Below are positions 50,463 through 59,086 of a stretch of DNA of 64,000 nt, in pieces. The position numbers and the translations under genes were made by a program. The stretch lies in contig NZ_CP017580.1 in assembly GCF_001806325.1 (NCBI RefSeq), forward strand, positions 1,736,001 through 1,800,000, written 5' to 3'. The stretch comes from Curtobacterium sp. BH-2-1-1. GTDB taxonomy: Bacteria; Actinomycetota; Actinomycetes; Actinomycetales; Microbacteriaceae. The stretch's first letter is position 1. Every line of letters begins with the position of its first letter. Under the pieces are notes generated by a model. That model was not told the DNA's origin. It saw only the letters and a list, made by a program, of their open reading frames with translations, and ran no database searches.

Positions 50463-50484
50463 TGCGGCCAGCGTGACCAAGAGA

Positions 50485-50528
50485 CGGACGGGAGGGACGG
50501 TGCGGGCCCGCACCGCGCCTCCCGTCCG
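50485..50528. repeat. REP-like palindrome, copy B
   Basis: Arms CGGACGGGAGG and CCTCCCGTCCG, inner stem CGGTGCGGG/CCCGCACCG, with a 2-bp mismatch (GA against CG) between. It lies 22 bp after the SDR stop. Confidence 0.85.
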
Positions 50529-50660
50529 CCGCTCCGCACGTTCCGCGCGCTCGTCGCGTCCTCCGCGCTCGCCGCGTCAGGACCGTGCACGGGATCAGAC
50601 CGAGGGCGTCAGCGATCCGTCAGGACGCCGTCCGCACGGCCGCCCCCGCCGGATCGTGGA

Positions 50661-51194
50661 GTGGTGACCCTGACCGCGATCCTCCCGACGCTCCGCGCGT
50701 CCCTCCCCGATCCCGTGGACCCGACCCTCTGGCCCGCCCACACCGAACCCACGACCGGCGACGTCCTGGTCGCAGCCGTGTCGATGGTCCGGCTGGCCGA
50801 ACTCGCCGGCACCCCGTGCGTGCACACCGCCGAGCAGGCACCGCCCCGCTACCGACCCCGCACGTGGACGCCGGGCGAGGTGAGCGTCGCCGTGGCGTCG
50901 GTCCTGCGCGTGCGGCTCCCCCGGACCGGTGTCGTCCTCCTCGAACTCGACGCGGTGCTCCCCCGGTTCGCCGTCCTCGACCAGGTGCGGCTCATCGGCC
51001 GGGTGAGCACGGCGGCCCCGACCGGGACGTACGTCCTCACCCCGTGCACCGGCGCGGAGGACGGTCCCTTCCACCGGCTCCCGGCCCCGTTGCCCGCGGA
51101 CGTCCGCGAGGGCGACCTGCTCTGCTTCCCCTGCGTGACCGCGATCCGGCACCGCGACGTCGTGGTGCCGGTCCGTGCCGAGGTCGTCCGGTGA
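50661..51194 (+). CDS. Hypothetical protein
   Basis: A 177-residue soluble protein starting at GTG 50661 (GTG 50664 also possible). It is Pro/Val/Leu-rich, mainly beta by pattern (SVAVASVLRVRLPRTGVVLLELDAVLP, VRLIGRVSTAAPTGTYVLTP), with PTTGDVLVAAVSMVRLAEL helices near the start and an RHRDVVVPVRAEVV end. Smooth actinobacterial codon use and a GTGA overlap with the DUF6611-like gene support it as real. I do not recognise the family. Confidence 0.65.
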   Translation: MVTLTAILPTLRASLPDPVDPTLWPAHTEPTTGDVLVAAVSMVRLAELAGTPCVHTAEQAPPRYRPRTWTPGEVSVAVASVLRVRLPRTGVVLLELDAVLPRFAVLDQVRLIGRVSTAAPTGTYVLTPCTGAEDGPFHRLPAPLPADVREGDLLCFPCVTAIRHRDVVVPVRAEVVR

Positions 51195-51754
51195 GCGCCG
51201 TCTCCGACCTGCGCGCACGCGTGGTCGACGGCCCGCACGTGTGGGGCCGGTACTCCGTGCGCCCCGTCGACCGGACGATGTGGAGCACGAGGACCCTCGT
51301 CGTCTAGCCGCCTGGTACGACCCGCCGCGAGCGTGCGGTGCTCCGCGCGTGGTCGGCGTGGCCGGCCGTGGGGGCACTGCTGGCGATCGCCGTGATGGCC
51401 GCGCTCGCTCCCCGCGCCGCCCTCGGGACCGTCGCCGCCGTCGGGGTGTACGCGGGTGGCTTCCTGGTGCTCGGGCGGGCCGCCCGTCGACTCCGTCCCG
51501 GTGTCCGGACGCTGACGGTGACGACCTTCCACGGCACCGGGCGACCCGAGGTGCACGGGGACGTCCGGTTGCTCGGCGCCTCGCTCGACGCGTTGACCGT
51601 GCCGGAGCGGGCGCTCCGTGCCGGTGCGATCCGACCGGTGGACTTCGAGTCGATCTGGGCCGACGTCTGGGACGACCTGCCGAGCGGCCCGCGGTCCCGG
51701 GTCAGTCGCGCAGGAACGCCTCGAGCTGCCGGGCCACGAGGTCCGGTCGGGTGA
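51191..51754 (+). pseudogene. DUF6611-like gene interrupted by an in-frame TAG
   Basis: GTG 51191 opens SAVSDLRARVVDGPHVWGRYSVRPVDRTMWSTRTLVV, then TAG at 51305-51307, and the same frame continues PPGTTRRERAVLRAWSAWPAVGALLAIAV with a second helix and FESIWADVWDDL. That is the layout of actinobacterial DUF6611 membrane proteins, in which the stop position is normally a tyrosine (LVVYPPG). One base change Y to amber therefore splits the gene. The 3' end overlaps the convergent hydrolase. Confidence 0.75.
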
Positions 51755-52406
51755 TGAACGGGTGGTGCCCCGTCGGAAGTTCGACCGACCGGGTGGCCCG
51801 CGCCGCGTGCTCCCGCTGGAGTGCGACGGTCGTCGAGCGGTCCTCGGCGCACACCACCGCGGTGGAGTCCACGCCGGCCCACCCCTCGGCGCTCGTCGGG
51901 GTGCCGAACGCGCGGACGTCCTGCGAGGTGACCCGGTCCCACGCCGCCCGCTGCGTGGCGGCGTCGGCGTCCTGCAGGAACCGGGCGCCGAACGACCGCT
52001 CGTCGTACCCGTCGACGACGATCCGCCCGTCGGCGTCCGGACGCACCGCGACGGGGTCCGGCTCGCCGGACATGATCGACCCCTGCGACGCCCCGACGGG
52101 CGGCAGGTAGCTCGACACGAGCAGCAGGTGCCGGACCGCGGGGTGCGGGCCCGCCTCGGCGATCACCGTCCCGCCGTAGGAGTGTCCGACGACGATGGCG
52201 TCGGGGACATCGTCGAGCGCGCGGCGCAGTGCGGCGGCGTCCTCCTGCAGGCCGCCGCCGGTGTCGGTCTCCCCGCACGACGGCAGGGCCACGGCGCGGC
52301 TGGCGATCCCGGTCCGTTCGCGCAGCAGGTCGCCGGTCGGAGCCCACCACCAGTCGCCGTCACGGACGAGGGCGCCGTGCACGAAGAGGACCGTCGGGCT
52401 CGTCAC
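51702..52406 (-). CDS. Alpha/beta hydrolase
   Basis: A 234-residue esterase-like protein of the EstC/salicylate-esterase type. Oxyanion start VLFVHGALVRDGDWWW, nucleophile VVGHSYGGTV (Ser near 71), and the catalytic His in PTGHHPFITRP. The acid is probably the Asp in VVCAEDRSTT. It starts at GTG 52406, overlapping the upstream SDR stop (GTGA), and is the last of three coupled minus-strand genes. Cytosolic; substrate unknown. Confidence 0.9.
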   Translation of the reverse strand: MTSPTVLFVHGALVRDGDWWWAPTGDLLRERTGIASRAVALPSCGETDTGGGLQEDAAALRRALDDVPDAIVVGHSYGGTVIAEAGPHPAVRHLLLVSSYLPPVGASQGSIMSGEPDPVAVRPDADGRIVVDGYDERSFGARFLQDADAATQRAAWDRVTSQDVRAFGTPTSAEGWAGVDSTAVVCAEDRSTTVALQREHAARATRSVELPTGHHPFITRPDLVARQLEAFLRD

Positions 52407-53188
52407 TCCATCACCATCGCGGACATGCGCGTCATCAGGCCGCGGGGGACGAAGCGGTGCGCACTCGCCAGCACGGCGTTGCGCGCGCCGGAGACGACCG
52501 TGGGTCCGCCGGCACGGGCGAACGCCCGCAGACCGACGCGTGCGACCTCCTCCGCCGACTGCCGACCGCCCTCGAGGAACGACCCGCCGCCCGCGGCGTC
52601 GAAGAAGCCCGTCGCAGTGGGCCCGGGGCACAGGGCGAGCACCCGGACGCCCTGCCCGCGCGTCTCCTGCCAGAGGGCCTCGGTGAAGGACAGGACGAAC
52701 GCCTTCGTCGCGCCGTAGAGCGCCATGTGCGGGGTGGGCTGGAACGCAGCGGTCGAGGCTACGGTCATCACGCCGCCGACGCCGCGGGCGAGCATGCCGG
52801 GCAGGTACGCCCGCGTCAGCCGGACCAGCGCGGTCTCGTTGAGCGCGATCTGCTGCACGATGCCGTCCTCGGGCTGCTCGGCGAAGGTGCCGTGCCACCC
52901 GACCCCGGCGTTCGCGATCAGGACGTCGACGCGGGTGCCGTCGAGGGCCGTGATCACCTCGTCGACGCCGTCGGCCGTCGCCAGGTCGGCCGGGAGCACC
53001 CGCACGCGCACACCGTGGCGTGCGTGGATGCCCGAGGCGACGGCGTCGAGCTTGTCGGCGGACCGGGCGACCAGGACGAGGTCGGCGCCACCCGCGGCGA
53101 GGCCCTCCGCCAGCGACTCGCCGATGCCGCCGCTCGCACCGGTCACGAGGGCCAGTCGGCCCCGGAACGGTTCGGGGTTCCGCGCCAC
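52403..53188 (-). CDS. Short-chain dehydrogenase/reductase
   Basis: A 261-residue SDR: TGASGGIG (16-23), LIANAGVG, VASTAAFQPTPHMALYGATKAF with Ser-Tyr-x3-Lys, and a C-terminal PGPTATGFF. The sequence resembles DltE/YqjQ-like membrane-associated SDRs. It overlaps the hydrolase downstream (GTGA) and sits 3 bp after the NAD(P)H-binding gene upstream, forming a tight three-gene operon. Substrate not determined. Confidence 0.9.
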   Translation of the reverse strand: MARNPEPFRGRLALVTGASGGIGESLAEGLAAGGADLVLVARSADKLDAVASGIHARHGVRVRVLPADLATADGVDEVITALDGTRVDVLIANAGVGWHGTFAEQPEDGIVQQIALNETALVRLTRAYLPGMLARGVGGVMTVASTAAFQPTPHMALYGATKAFVLSFTEALWQETRGQGVRVLALCPGPTATGFFDAAGGGSFLEGGRQSAEEVARVGLRAFARAGGPTVVSGARNAVLASAHRFVPRGLMTRMSAMVME

Positions 53189-53191
53189 CGC

Positions 53192-53839
53192 TCAGCCCGC
53201 CGTGCGGAGGAAGTCGGCGATCGGGGTGGAACCGGTGTTGAACCGGATCGTCCGGCCGATCGTCTCGTCGCCCTCGACCGCGTCGGCCACCACGTGCGCG
53301 ACGTCGCCGCGCGGGACCTGCGTCGAGGAGCCGTCCCAGTCGACCGAACCCGTGGGCTCGTCGTCGGTGAGGGTGCTCGGCGCGACGACCGTCCAGCGGA
53401 GCCCCGAGTCGCGGAGGACGGCGTCGGCGATCATCTTCGACTGCGCGTACGCGAAGAAGTCGTCGTCCTGCGGCACCCCGTGGTCGAGGAGCGAGCCGGA
53501 CCAGGAGACCATGACGTAGCGGTCGACACCGGCCTTCGCGGCACCCTGCACGGACAGGATCGCCGCGTCGCGGTCGATCGCCCAGGTGCGGTCCGCTGAT
53601 CCGCCGCCGGCACCGGCCGACCAGACCACGGCGTCGTGTCCGTGGATGAGCTCGGCGAAGTCGGTGAGGGTCTGCTGCTGGATGTCGGCGACGTGCGGCT
53701 GCCCGCCGTGGGCGCGGATCTCGTCGGCCTGGTCGGGGTCGCGGATGACCGAGGTGACGGTGTGGCCGCGGTCGGTGAGGATGCGGGTGGCGAGGAGTGC
53801 GACCTTGCCGTGGCCGCCGAGGACGATGACGTTGCTCAT
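53192..53839 (-). CDS. NAD(P)H-binding atypical SDR
   Basis: A 215-residue protein with GGHGKVAL (8-15) as the nucleotide loop, VVWSAGAGGG and YVMVSWSGSLL, a typical NAD(P)-binding/YwnB-like protein that lacks the canonical Tyr-x3-Lys (AYAQSKMIAD is the nearest). Such proteins act as NADPH sensors or quinone reductase-like enzymes. First gene of the three-gene operon; a REP-like palindrome lies 57 bp upstream. Confidence 0.88.
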   Translation of the reverse strand: MSNVIVLGGHGKVALLATRILTDRGHTVTSVIRDPDQADEIRAHGGQPHVADIQQQTLTDFAELIHGHDAVVWSAGAGGGSADRTWAIDRDAAILSVQGAAKAGVDRYVMVSWSGSLLDHGVPQDDDFFAYAQSKMIADAVLRDSGLRWTVVAPSTLTDDEPTGSVDWDGSSTQVPRGDVAHVVADAVEGDETIGRTIRFNTGSTPIADFLRTAG

Positions 53840-53895
53840 GCGTCGGACGCTACTCGCGGCGGCTCAGCGCGCGAGGTGCGCGAGGTGCGCACCAG

Positions 53896-53939
53896 CGGAC
53901 GGGAGGGACGGTGCGGGCCGGCACCGCGCCTCCCGTCCG
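53896..53939. repeat. REP-like palindrome, copy C
   Basis: Arms CGGACGGGAGG and CCTCCCGTCCG, inner CGGTGC/GCACCG around GGGCCG. It lies between two minus-strand operons, 13 bp after the ABC permease stop, where it could terminate transcription. Confidence 0.85.
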
Positions 53940-53952
53940 GCAGCCGGTCGCG

Positions 53953-54714
53953 TCAGCCGACCCGTCGGCGCTGCACGAGGGTCGCGACGCCGAAGGCGGC
54001 CAGCAGGATGCCGACGCACCACGCGAGGGCCACCCACAGGTCCGCGTCGAGCGGCTGCCCGGCGAACAGCGCACGGATCGAGTCCACGATCGACGTCACC
54101 GGCTGGTGCTCCGCGAACCACCGGACCGGCCCGGGCATGGAGTCGGTCGGCACGAACGCCGAGCTGATGAAGGGCAGGAAGATCAGCGGGTAGGAGAACG
54201 CACTCGCGCCGTCCATCGACTTCGCCGAGAGCCCGGCGACGACCGCGATCCAGGTGAGCGCCAGCGTGAAGAGCACCAGGATCCCGAGCACCGCGAGCCA
54301 CGCTCCGATGCCCGCGCTGCTGCGGAACCCCATGAGCAGGGCGACCCCGACGACCACGGTCACCGACACGGTGTTGGCGACGAGGGACGTGAGCACGTGC
54401 GCCCACAGCGACGCCGCCCGGACGATCGGCATCGACCGGAAGCGCTCGTCGATCCCGGCCTGCAGGTCGAGGAACAGCCGGTACGAGGTGTACGCCACCC
54501 CGGACGCCACCGTGATGAGGAGGATCCCCGGCAACAGGTAGTCGATGTACGGCGTGCTCCCGGTGTCGATCGCGCCGCCGAAGACGTACACGAACAGCAG
54601 CAGGAAGGCGATGGGCATCACGGCGGTGGTGATGATCGTGTCGGGGCTCCGGAGCACGTGTCGCAGCGAGCGCCCGGTCAGGACGGCGGTGTCGTGGATC
54701 GGGTGGGCGGACAT
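53953..54714 (-). CDS. ABC-2 type exporter permease (DrrB-like)
   Basis: A 253-residue membrane protein with six helices and the ABC-2 signature: an amphipathic start (SLRHVLRSPDTIITTAVMPIAFLLLFVYVFGG), FRSMPIVRAASLWAHVL cytosolic loop, and PLIFLPFISSAFVPTDSMPGPVRWFAEHQPVT before the last helix. Homologues export daunorubicin-like drugs. Its start shares one base with the ATPase stop, so the two form one transporter. Confidence 0.92.
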   Translation of the reverse strand: MSAHPIHDTAVLTGRSLRHVLRSPDTIITTAVMPIAFLLLFVYVFGGAIDTGSTPYIDYLLPGILLITVASGVAYTSYRLFLDLQAGIDERFRSMPIVRAASLWAHVLTSLVANTVSVTVVVGVALLMGFRSSAGIGAWLAVLGILVLFTLALTWIAVVAGLSAKSMDGASAFSYPLIFLPFISSAFVPTDSMPGPVRWFAEHQPVTSIVDSIRALFAGQPLDADLWVALAWCVGILLAAFGVATLVQRRRVG

Positions 54715-55508
54715 CAGGCCACCCCCTTCGTGGTGTCGGCCTTCGTGGTGTCGGCGTCGGGACGGTGTCCGATGACGGCGAGGAAGACGTCCTCGAGCGT
54801 GGGGCGCTTCTCGACGTACTCGACCGTCGCGGGCGGGAGCAGTCGCTGGAGTTCGGCGAGGGTGCCGTCGGCGATGATGCGGCCCTCGTGCAGGATGGCG
54901 ATCCGGTCGGCGAGCTGCTCGGCCTCGTCCAGGTACTGCGTCGTGAGCAGGACCGTGGTGCCGCTCGCGGCGAGGGCGCGGACGGCGTCCCAGACCTCGA
55001 TGCGGGCCTCGGGGTCGAGGCCGGTCGTCGGCTCGTCGAGGAAGACCACCGACGGGTCGCCGATCAGGCTCATCGCGATGTCGAGCCGGCGGCGCATCCC
55101 GCCCGAGTACGTCCCCGCGCGGCGGGACCCGGCATCCGTGAGCGAGAACCGGTCGAGCAGCTCGTCGGCGATGCGCCCGGCGTGCCGGAGGTGCCGGAGC
55201 CGTGCGACGAGGACGAGGTTCTCGCGGCCGGTCAGCACCTCGTCCACGGCGGCGAACTGCCCGGTGAGGCTGATCGCCTCGCGGACCGCACCCGGATCGG
55301 CGGCCACGTCGTGCCCCGCGACCGACGCGGTGCCGGCGGTGGCCGTCGTCAGGGTCGCGAGGATGCGGATCGCGGTGGTCTTGCCCGCGCCGTTCGACCC
55401 GAGCAGGGCGACCACGGAGCCGGCCTCGACGTCGAGGTCGACCCCACGGAGGACGCGCAGGTCGCCGAAGGACTTCTCGAGCCCCCGGACCCGGATCGCC
55501 GCGGTCAC
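54714..55508 (-). CDS. ABC exporter ATP-binding protein (DrrA-like)
   Basis: A 264-residue ATPase: Walker A LLGSNGAGKTT, Q-loop SLTGQFAAVDE, signature YSGGMRRRLD, Walker B VVFLDEPTTGLDPEAR, and H-loop replaced by LLTTQYLDEAE as in drug-exporter (DrrA) ATPases. The C-terminal extension (VEYVEKRPTLEDVFL) is also DrrA-like. GTG 55508 overlaps the DUF1048 stop. It powers the permease downstream. Confidence 0.95.
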   Translation of the reverse strand: MTAAIRVRGLEKSFGDLRVLRGVDLDVEAGSVVALLGSNGAGKTTAIRILATLTTATAGTASVAGHDVAADPGAVREAISLTGQFAAVDEVLTGRENLVLVARLRHLRHAGRIADELLDRFSLTDAGSRRAGTYSGGMRRRLDIAMSLIGDPSVVFLDEPTTGLDPEARIEVWDAVRALAASGTTVLLTTQYLDEAEQLADRIAILHEGRIIADGTLAELQRLLPPATVEYVEKRPTLEDVFLAVIGHRPDADTTKADTTKGVA

Positions 55509-55873
55509 GACGGCTCCCCGCCCGCATCGGCCGCCGCGATCGCGTCGACGAGGCGCTGCTGCTCCTTGCTGAGCCACGACCCGAGGCCGTAGTTCGCCTT
55601 GAAGTCCTCGGCGAAGGCGATCGGGTCGTCGCCGACCACCGCGCGGACGCTCGTGCCGTCGGCGGCGCTCTGCTCGAACAGGTCCGCGAGGTCGTCGAGC
55701 ATGCGCATGAGCTGCTCGCCGTCGCTCGGGCCGGTGTACATGAGGTACCGCTCGATGCCGTCGACGGCGGTGCGGTGGCTCGTCGGCAGCGCTGCCGTGC
55801 GGGCCTTGTACTGCTTCCAGCGCTTCTTGTCGCCGATGAGCTTGGTCGTGATGTCCGAGATCGAGATCCCCAT
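55505..55873 (-). CDS. DUF1048-like protein
   Basis: A 122-residue soluble helical protein starting MGISISDITTKLIGDKKRWKQYKAR. The helix AVDGIERYLMYTGPSDGEQLMRMLDDLADLFEQSAADG and VVGDDPIAFAEDFKANY match DUF1048, small helical proteins usually encoded between a PadR repressor and an ABC exporter, exactly as here. The role may be in sensing or assembling the exporter. It is 2 bp downstream of padR and overlaps the ATPase start. Confidence 0.85.
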   Translation of the reverse strand: MGISISDITTKLIGDKKRWKQYKARTAALPTSHRTAVDGIERYLMYTGPSDGEQLMRMLDDLADLFEQSAADGTSVRAVVGDDPIAFAEDFKANYGLGSWLSKEQQRLVDAIAAADAGGEPS

Positions 55874-55875
55874 GA

Positions 55876-56223
55876 TCAGTCCTGTCCGTTCGTGCTGCTG
55901 GTGGTGTGCCGGAGGTGGTCGAGCCGCTCGGCGAGGAAGGTCCACGCCCGCCAGAAGTCGTCGAGCTGCTCCTGCCCGCGGGCGTTCAGCGTGAACACCT
56001 TGCGGGGCGGGCCCTTCTCCGACGGGACCTTCTCGACGTCGACGAGGCCGCGCTGCTCGATGCGGACGAGCAGGGCGTAGACGGTGCCCTCGGCGATGTC
56101 GGTGAACCCCTGTTCCCGGAGCGAGGCGGTGATGTCGTACCCGTGGGCCGGGCGGCCGGCGAGCACGGCGAGGACGATCCCCTCGAGGATGCCCTTGAGC
56201 ATCTCGGTCTCCTGCTTGGGCAT
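55876..56223 (-). CDS. PadR-family regulator
   Basis: A 115-residue winged-helix repressor: LKGILEGIVLAVLAGRPAHGYDITASLREQGF, IAEGTVYALLVRIEQRGLV, wing EKGPPRKVFTLNARGQ, then a single dimer helix (DDFWRAWTFLAERLDHL), the PadR subfamily-2 layout. It heads an operon with DUF1048 and the ABC exporter, and probably represses it until a drug binds. A dyad lies upstream. Confidence 0.93.
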   Translation of the reverse strand: MPKQETEMLKGILEGIVLAVLAGRPAHGYDITASLREQGFTDIAEGTVYALLVRIEQRGLVDVEKVPSEKGPPRKVFTLNARGQEQLDDFWRAWTFLAERLDHLRHTTSSTNGQD

Positions 56224-56263
56224 GCGTGCCTCCTGCGGTCGGTGCCGTGTGTCGTGGTGCGCT

Positions 56264-56307
56264 GTACTCAGTGACGCTGACTACTGGTACATAGTAACGC
56301 TGAGTAC
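56264..56307. promoter_or_regulatory. PadR operator region
   Basis: GTACTCAG (56264-56271) and CTGAGTAC (56300-56307) form an inverted repeat of perfect 8-bp arms around an AT-richer 28-bp centre that has two near-identical GTGACGCTGA/GTAACGCTGA direct repeats. It lies between padR and the DUF4126 gene, so may control both. Confidence 0.7.
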
Positions 56308-56352
56308 CAGGAGCGCAAGAGTAGTTTCCGAACCGACACGACAGGAGCACCG

Positions 56353-56841
56353 ATGAGCACGAAGAACGAGCAGCACACCCTGGTCCGCACCCTGGTCCTG
56401 GGCATCCTCAGCGGCGGCCGGAGCGCCACCCCGCTCGCCGTCATGGCACTGAACCACGACCGCTCCTCGCTGAAGGGCTCGTGGCAGGACTGGAAGGTCT
56501 TCAGCACGCCCCTCGGCCGTGGCGTCCTCGTCGCATCGGCCGTCGGCGAGCTCATCGGCGACAAGCTGCCGGGGACGCCGAACCGGATCTCCCCCGCCGG
56601 CCTCGCCGGGCGCGTGGCGTCCGGAGCGCTCGTCGGGGCCGCGCTCGGCACGACGGGCAGGCGCGACCTGCGCATCGAGGGCGCGATCCTCGGCGGCGTC
56701 GGCGCGATCGTCGGCAGCTTCGTCGGCTGGGGTGCGCGCAAGCTCGTCGGCGCCACGACCCGCCTCCCCGACCCGGTCGTCGCGCTCGCCGAGGACGCCG
56801 CGACCATCGCCGGCTCCGTCAAGGTGATCACCACCTCGTGA
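56353..56841 (+). CDS. DUF4126-like membrane protein
   Basis: A 162-residue membrane protein. Gly-rich hydrophobic helices (TLVLGILSGGRSATPLAVMAL, LAGRVASGALVGAALG, GAILGGVGAIVGSFVGWGAR) and the segment AVGELIGDKLPGTPNRISPAGLAGR are features of DUF4126. Function is unknown. It shares the intergenic region with padR and overlaps the flavin monooxygenase by GTGA, so the two are co-translated. Confidence 0.8.
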   Translation: MSTKNEQHTLVRTLVLGILSGGRSATPLAVMALNHDRSSLKGSWQDWKVFSTPLGRGVLVASAVGELIGDKLPGTPNRISPAGLAGRVASGALVGAALGTTGRRDLRIEGAILGGVGAIVGSFVGWGARKLVGATTRLPDPVVALAEDAATIAGSVKVITTS

Positions 56842-58010
56842 CGGCACCGCGTCGGGCCCTCGTCACCGGCGGCAGCATCGCCGGGCTCTCCGCCGCCTAC
56901 TGGTTGGACCGGACCGGCTGGGACGTCACCGTCCTCGAGCGCTCGGCGGGCTTCCGCACCGGCGGCCAGAACGTCGACGTCCGGGGCGTCGCCCGCGAGG
57001 TCCTCGACCGCATGGGGCTGACCGAGGCGATCCGCTCGGCCAACACGGGCGAGACCGGCACGGTGATCGTCGACGAGCAAGGTGACACCATCGTCCGGCT
57101 GCCCGACGACGACTCCGGCGAGGGGGCGACGGCGGAGCTCGAGGTCCTGCGCGGCGACTTCGCGGACGCGATCCGGCAGGCGCTGCCGGACCGCGTGCGC
57201 CTGGTCTTCGACGACGCCGTGGTCGCGGTGGACGAGGACGGCTCGGACGGACGACCCGTCACCGTCCGCACCCGGAGCGGTGCGACGCTCCAGGCCGAGC
57301 TCCTCGTCGTCGCCGAGGGTGTCCGCTCGAGCACACGCGACCTGCTCTTCACCGTCGAGCCCCGGCGGCTCGGCATCACGATGGAGTTCGGGACGATCCC
57401 ACGGATCCCGTCCGACGACGACACCTGGCGCTGGTACAACGCCGTCGAGGGTCGACAGGTGCACCTGCGGCCCGACAACCACGGCACGACGAGGGCGATG
57501 CTCGCGTACACCAACGACGACGGCGAGGTCCCCGACCGGCGCGACCGCTACGCCGGCGCCGGATGGCAGACGGACCGGGTGCTCGACGGGTTCGAGCAGT
57601 CGGACGACGTCTACGTCGACGACCTCACGCGGATCCATGCCCCGACCTGGCACCGGGGTTCCGTCGTGCTGCTCGGCGACGCGGCCTGGTGCGTGACGCC
57701 GATGGGCGGCGGCGGGAGTTCGCTGGCGCTCACCGGCGGGTACGTCCTCGCAGCGTCCCTCGCCGATGAGTCCGACACCACCGCGGCCCTCGGGGCGTTC
57801 GAGGCGTGGATGCGGCCGCTCGTCGACCGGATCCAGACCATGCCGTCCGGGATCAAGCACTTCGCGTACCCGCAGACGAAGCTCGGTCTCACGGCGCAGC
57901 GCGCCGCGCACCACGTCCTGACCTCGCGCCCGGTGGCGCCCCTGATGGCGCGACTGACGCACACGGCGGACTCGGACCAGCCGCTCCCGGCCCTGGAGCC
58001 GACCCGCTGA
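56838..58010 (+). CDS. FAD-dependent monooxygenase (PHBH-like), paralogue 2
   Basis: A 390-residue flavin hydroxylase. FAD loop VTGGSIAGLSAAYWLD, RTGGQNVDVRGVAREVLDRMG, LVVAEGVRSSTRD, and VLLGDAAWCVTPMGGGGSSLAL. Shared segments with 46483-47700 (RTGGQNVDVRG, GATAELEVLRGDFA/L, WRWYNA, RPDNHGT/RPDQHGT) show a paralogue pair. It is co-translated with the DUF4126 protein and ends directly at a REP-like palindrome. Confidence 0.93.
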   Translation: MTAPRRALVTGGSIAGLSAAYWLDRTGWDVTVLERSAGFRTGGQNVDVRGVAREVLDRMGLTEAIRSANTGETGTVIVDEQGDTIVRLPDDDSGEGATAELEVLRGDFADAIRQALPDRVRLVFDDAVVAVDEDGSDGRPVTVRTRSGATLQAELLVVAEGVRSSTRDLLFTVEPRRLGITMEFGTIPRIPSDDDTWRWYNAVEGRQVHLRPDNHGTTRAMLAYTNDDGEVPDRRDRYAGAGWQTDRVLDGFEQSDDVYVDDLTRIHAPTWHRGSVVLLGDAAWCVTPMGGGGSSLALTGGYVLAASLADESDTTAALGAFEAWMRPLVDRIQTMPSGIKHFAYPQTKLGLTAQRAAHHVLTSRPVAPLMARLTHTADSDQPLPALEPTR

Positions 58011-58054
58011 CGGACGGGAGGCGCGGTGCGGGCCCGCACCGTCCCTCCCGTCCG
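58011..58054. repeat. REP-like palindrome, copy D
   Basis: Starts on the base after the monooxygenase stop codon. Arms CGGACGGGAGG and CCTCCCGTCCG, inner CGGTGCGGG/CCCGCACCG. Confidence 0.85.
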
Positions 58055-58112
58055 GCACAGGGGTTCCGTCCGGGCCTGCCACGCCCAGTCGCGTGCGCCT
58101 AGCGTGACCGGC

Positions 58113-59084
58113 ATGCGCATCGTCGTCATCGGAGCCACCGGCCACATCGGCACGTTCCTCGTCCCCCGTCTCGTCCGCGCCGGTCACGACGTCGTGACCG
58201 TCACCCGCGGCAGCAGCACCCCGTACGCCGACTCCCCCGAGTGGCAGCAGGTCGAACGGGTCACCGCCGACCGCGAGCAGGAGGACCGCGACGGCACGTT
58301 CGGCGACCGGATCGCCGCACTCCGCGCCGACGCCGTCGTCGACCTCGTCTGCTTCACGACGTCATCCGCCGAGGCCCTCGTCACGGCCCTCCGCCGGAGC
58401 GGTACGCACCTCGTGCACTGCGGGTCGATCTGGCGTGCCGGGGTCTCGCACGTGCTGCCCGTCACCGAGGAGAACGCGACCGAGCCGTTCGGCGACTACG
58501 GCGTGCAGAAGGACGCGATCGCCCGGATGCTCAAGCGTGAAACTGCCGAAGGGGGTTTGGTGACGACCTCATTGCACCCCGGTCACATCAGCGGACCGGG
58601 CTGGATGCCCATCGGTCCGCTCGGCAACCTCGACCCGACGGTGTGGACGAAGCTGTCCGCCGGCGAGCCCGTCGAGGTCCCCGGCCTCGGTGCCGAGACG
58701 ATGGCGCACGTGCACGCCGACGACGTCGCGCAGGCCTTCCAGCTCGCGGTCGAGCACCGGGACGCCGCGGCCGGCGAGGACTTCTTCGTCACGGCTCCGA
58801 CGGCGCTCACGGCACGCGGGTACGCGCACCTGGTCGCGTCGTGGTTCGGCCAGGAGGCGCGGCTCGAGCCCGTCTCGTGGGACCGGTTCCGCGAGACCAC
58901 GGCTCCGGAGCACGCCGGTGCGAGCTGGGAGCACCTGTCGCGCAGCCAGGTGTTCAGCACCGAGAAGCCTCGGCGGCTGCTCGGCTACGAGCCCGCCTGG
59001 ACGGCCGAGGCGACGGTCCTCGACGCGTTCCGCTGGCTGGTGGAGCACGGCGAGGTGGACGTCGCGCGCCCCCTCGTCGTCTGA
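58113..59084 (+). CDS. NAD-dependent epimerase/dehydratase-like protein
   Basis: A 323-residue extended-SDR protein: VIGATGHIGTFLVPRLVRAGHDVVTV for the dinucleotide site, DLVCFTTSSAEALVTAL, and LHPGHISGPGWMPIGP. The canonical Tyr-x3-Lys is weak (GDYGVQKDAI), so it may be an atypical reductase or sugar-nucleotide enzyme. ATG 58113 starts at once with the Rossmann strand. Convergent with the MFS gene (3 bp apart). Confidence 0.87.
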   Translation: MRIVVIGATGHIGTFLVPRLVRAGHDVVTVTRGSSTPYADSPEWQQVERVTADREQEDRDGTFGDRIAALRADAVVDLVCFTTSSAEALVTALRRSGTHLVHCGSIWRAGVSHVLPVTEENATEPFGDYGVQKDAIARMLKRETAEGGLVTTSLHPGHISGPGWMPIGPLGNLDPTVWTKLSAGEPVEVPGLGAETMAHVHADDVAQAFQLAVEHRDAAAGEDFFVTAPTALTARGYAHLVASWFGQEARLEPVSWDRFRETTAPEHAGASWEHLSRSQVFSTEKPRRLLGYEPAWTAEATVLDAFRWLVEHGEVDVARPLVV

Positions 59085-59086
59085 GG

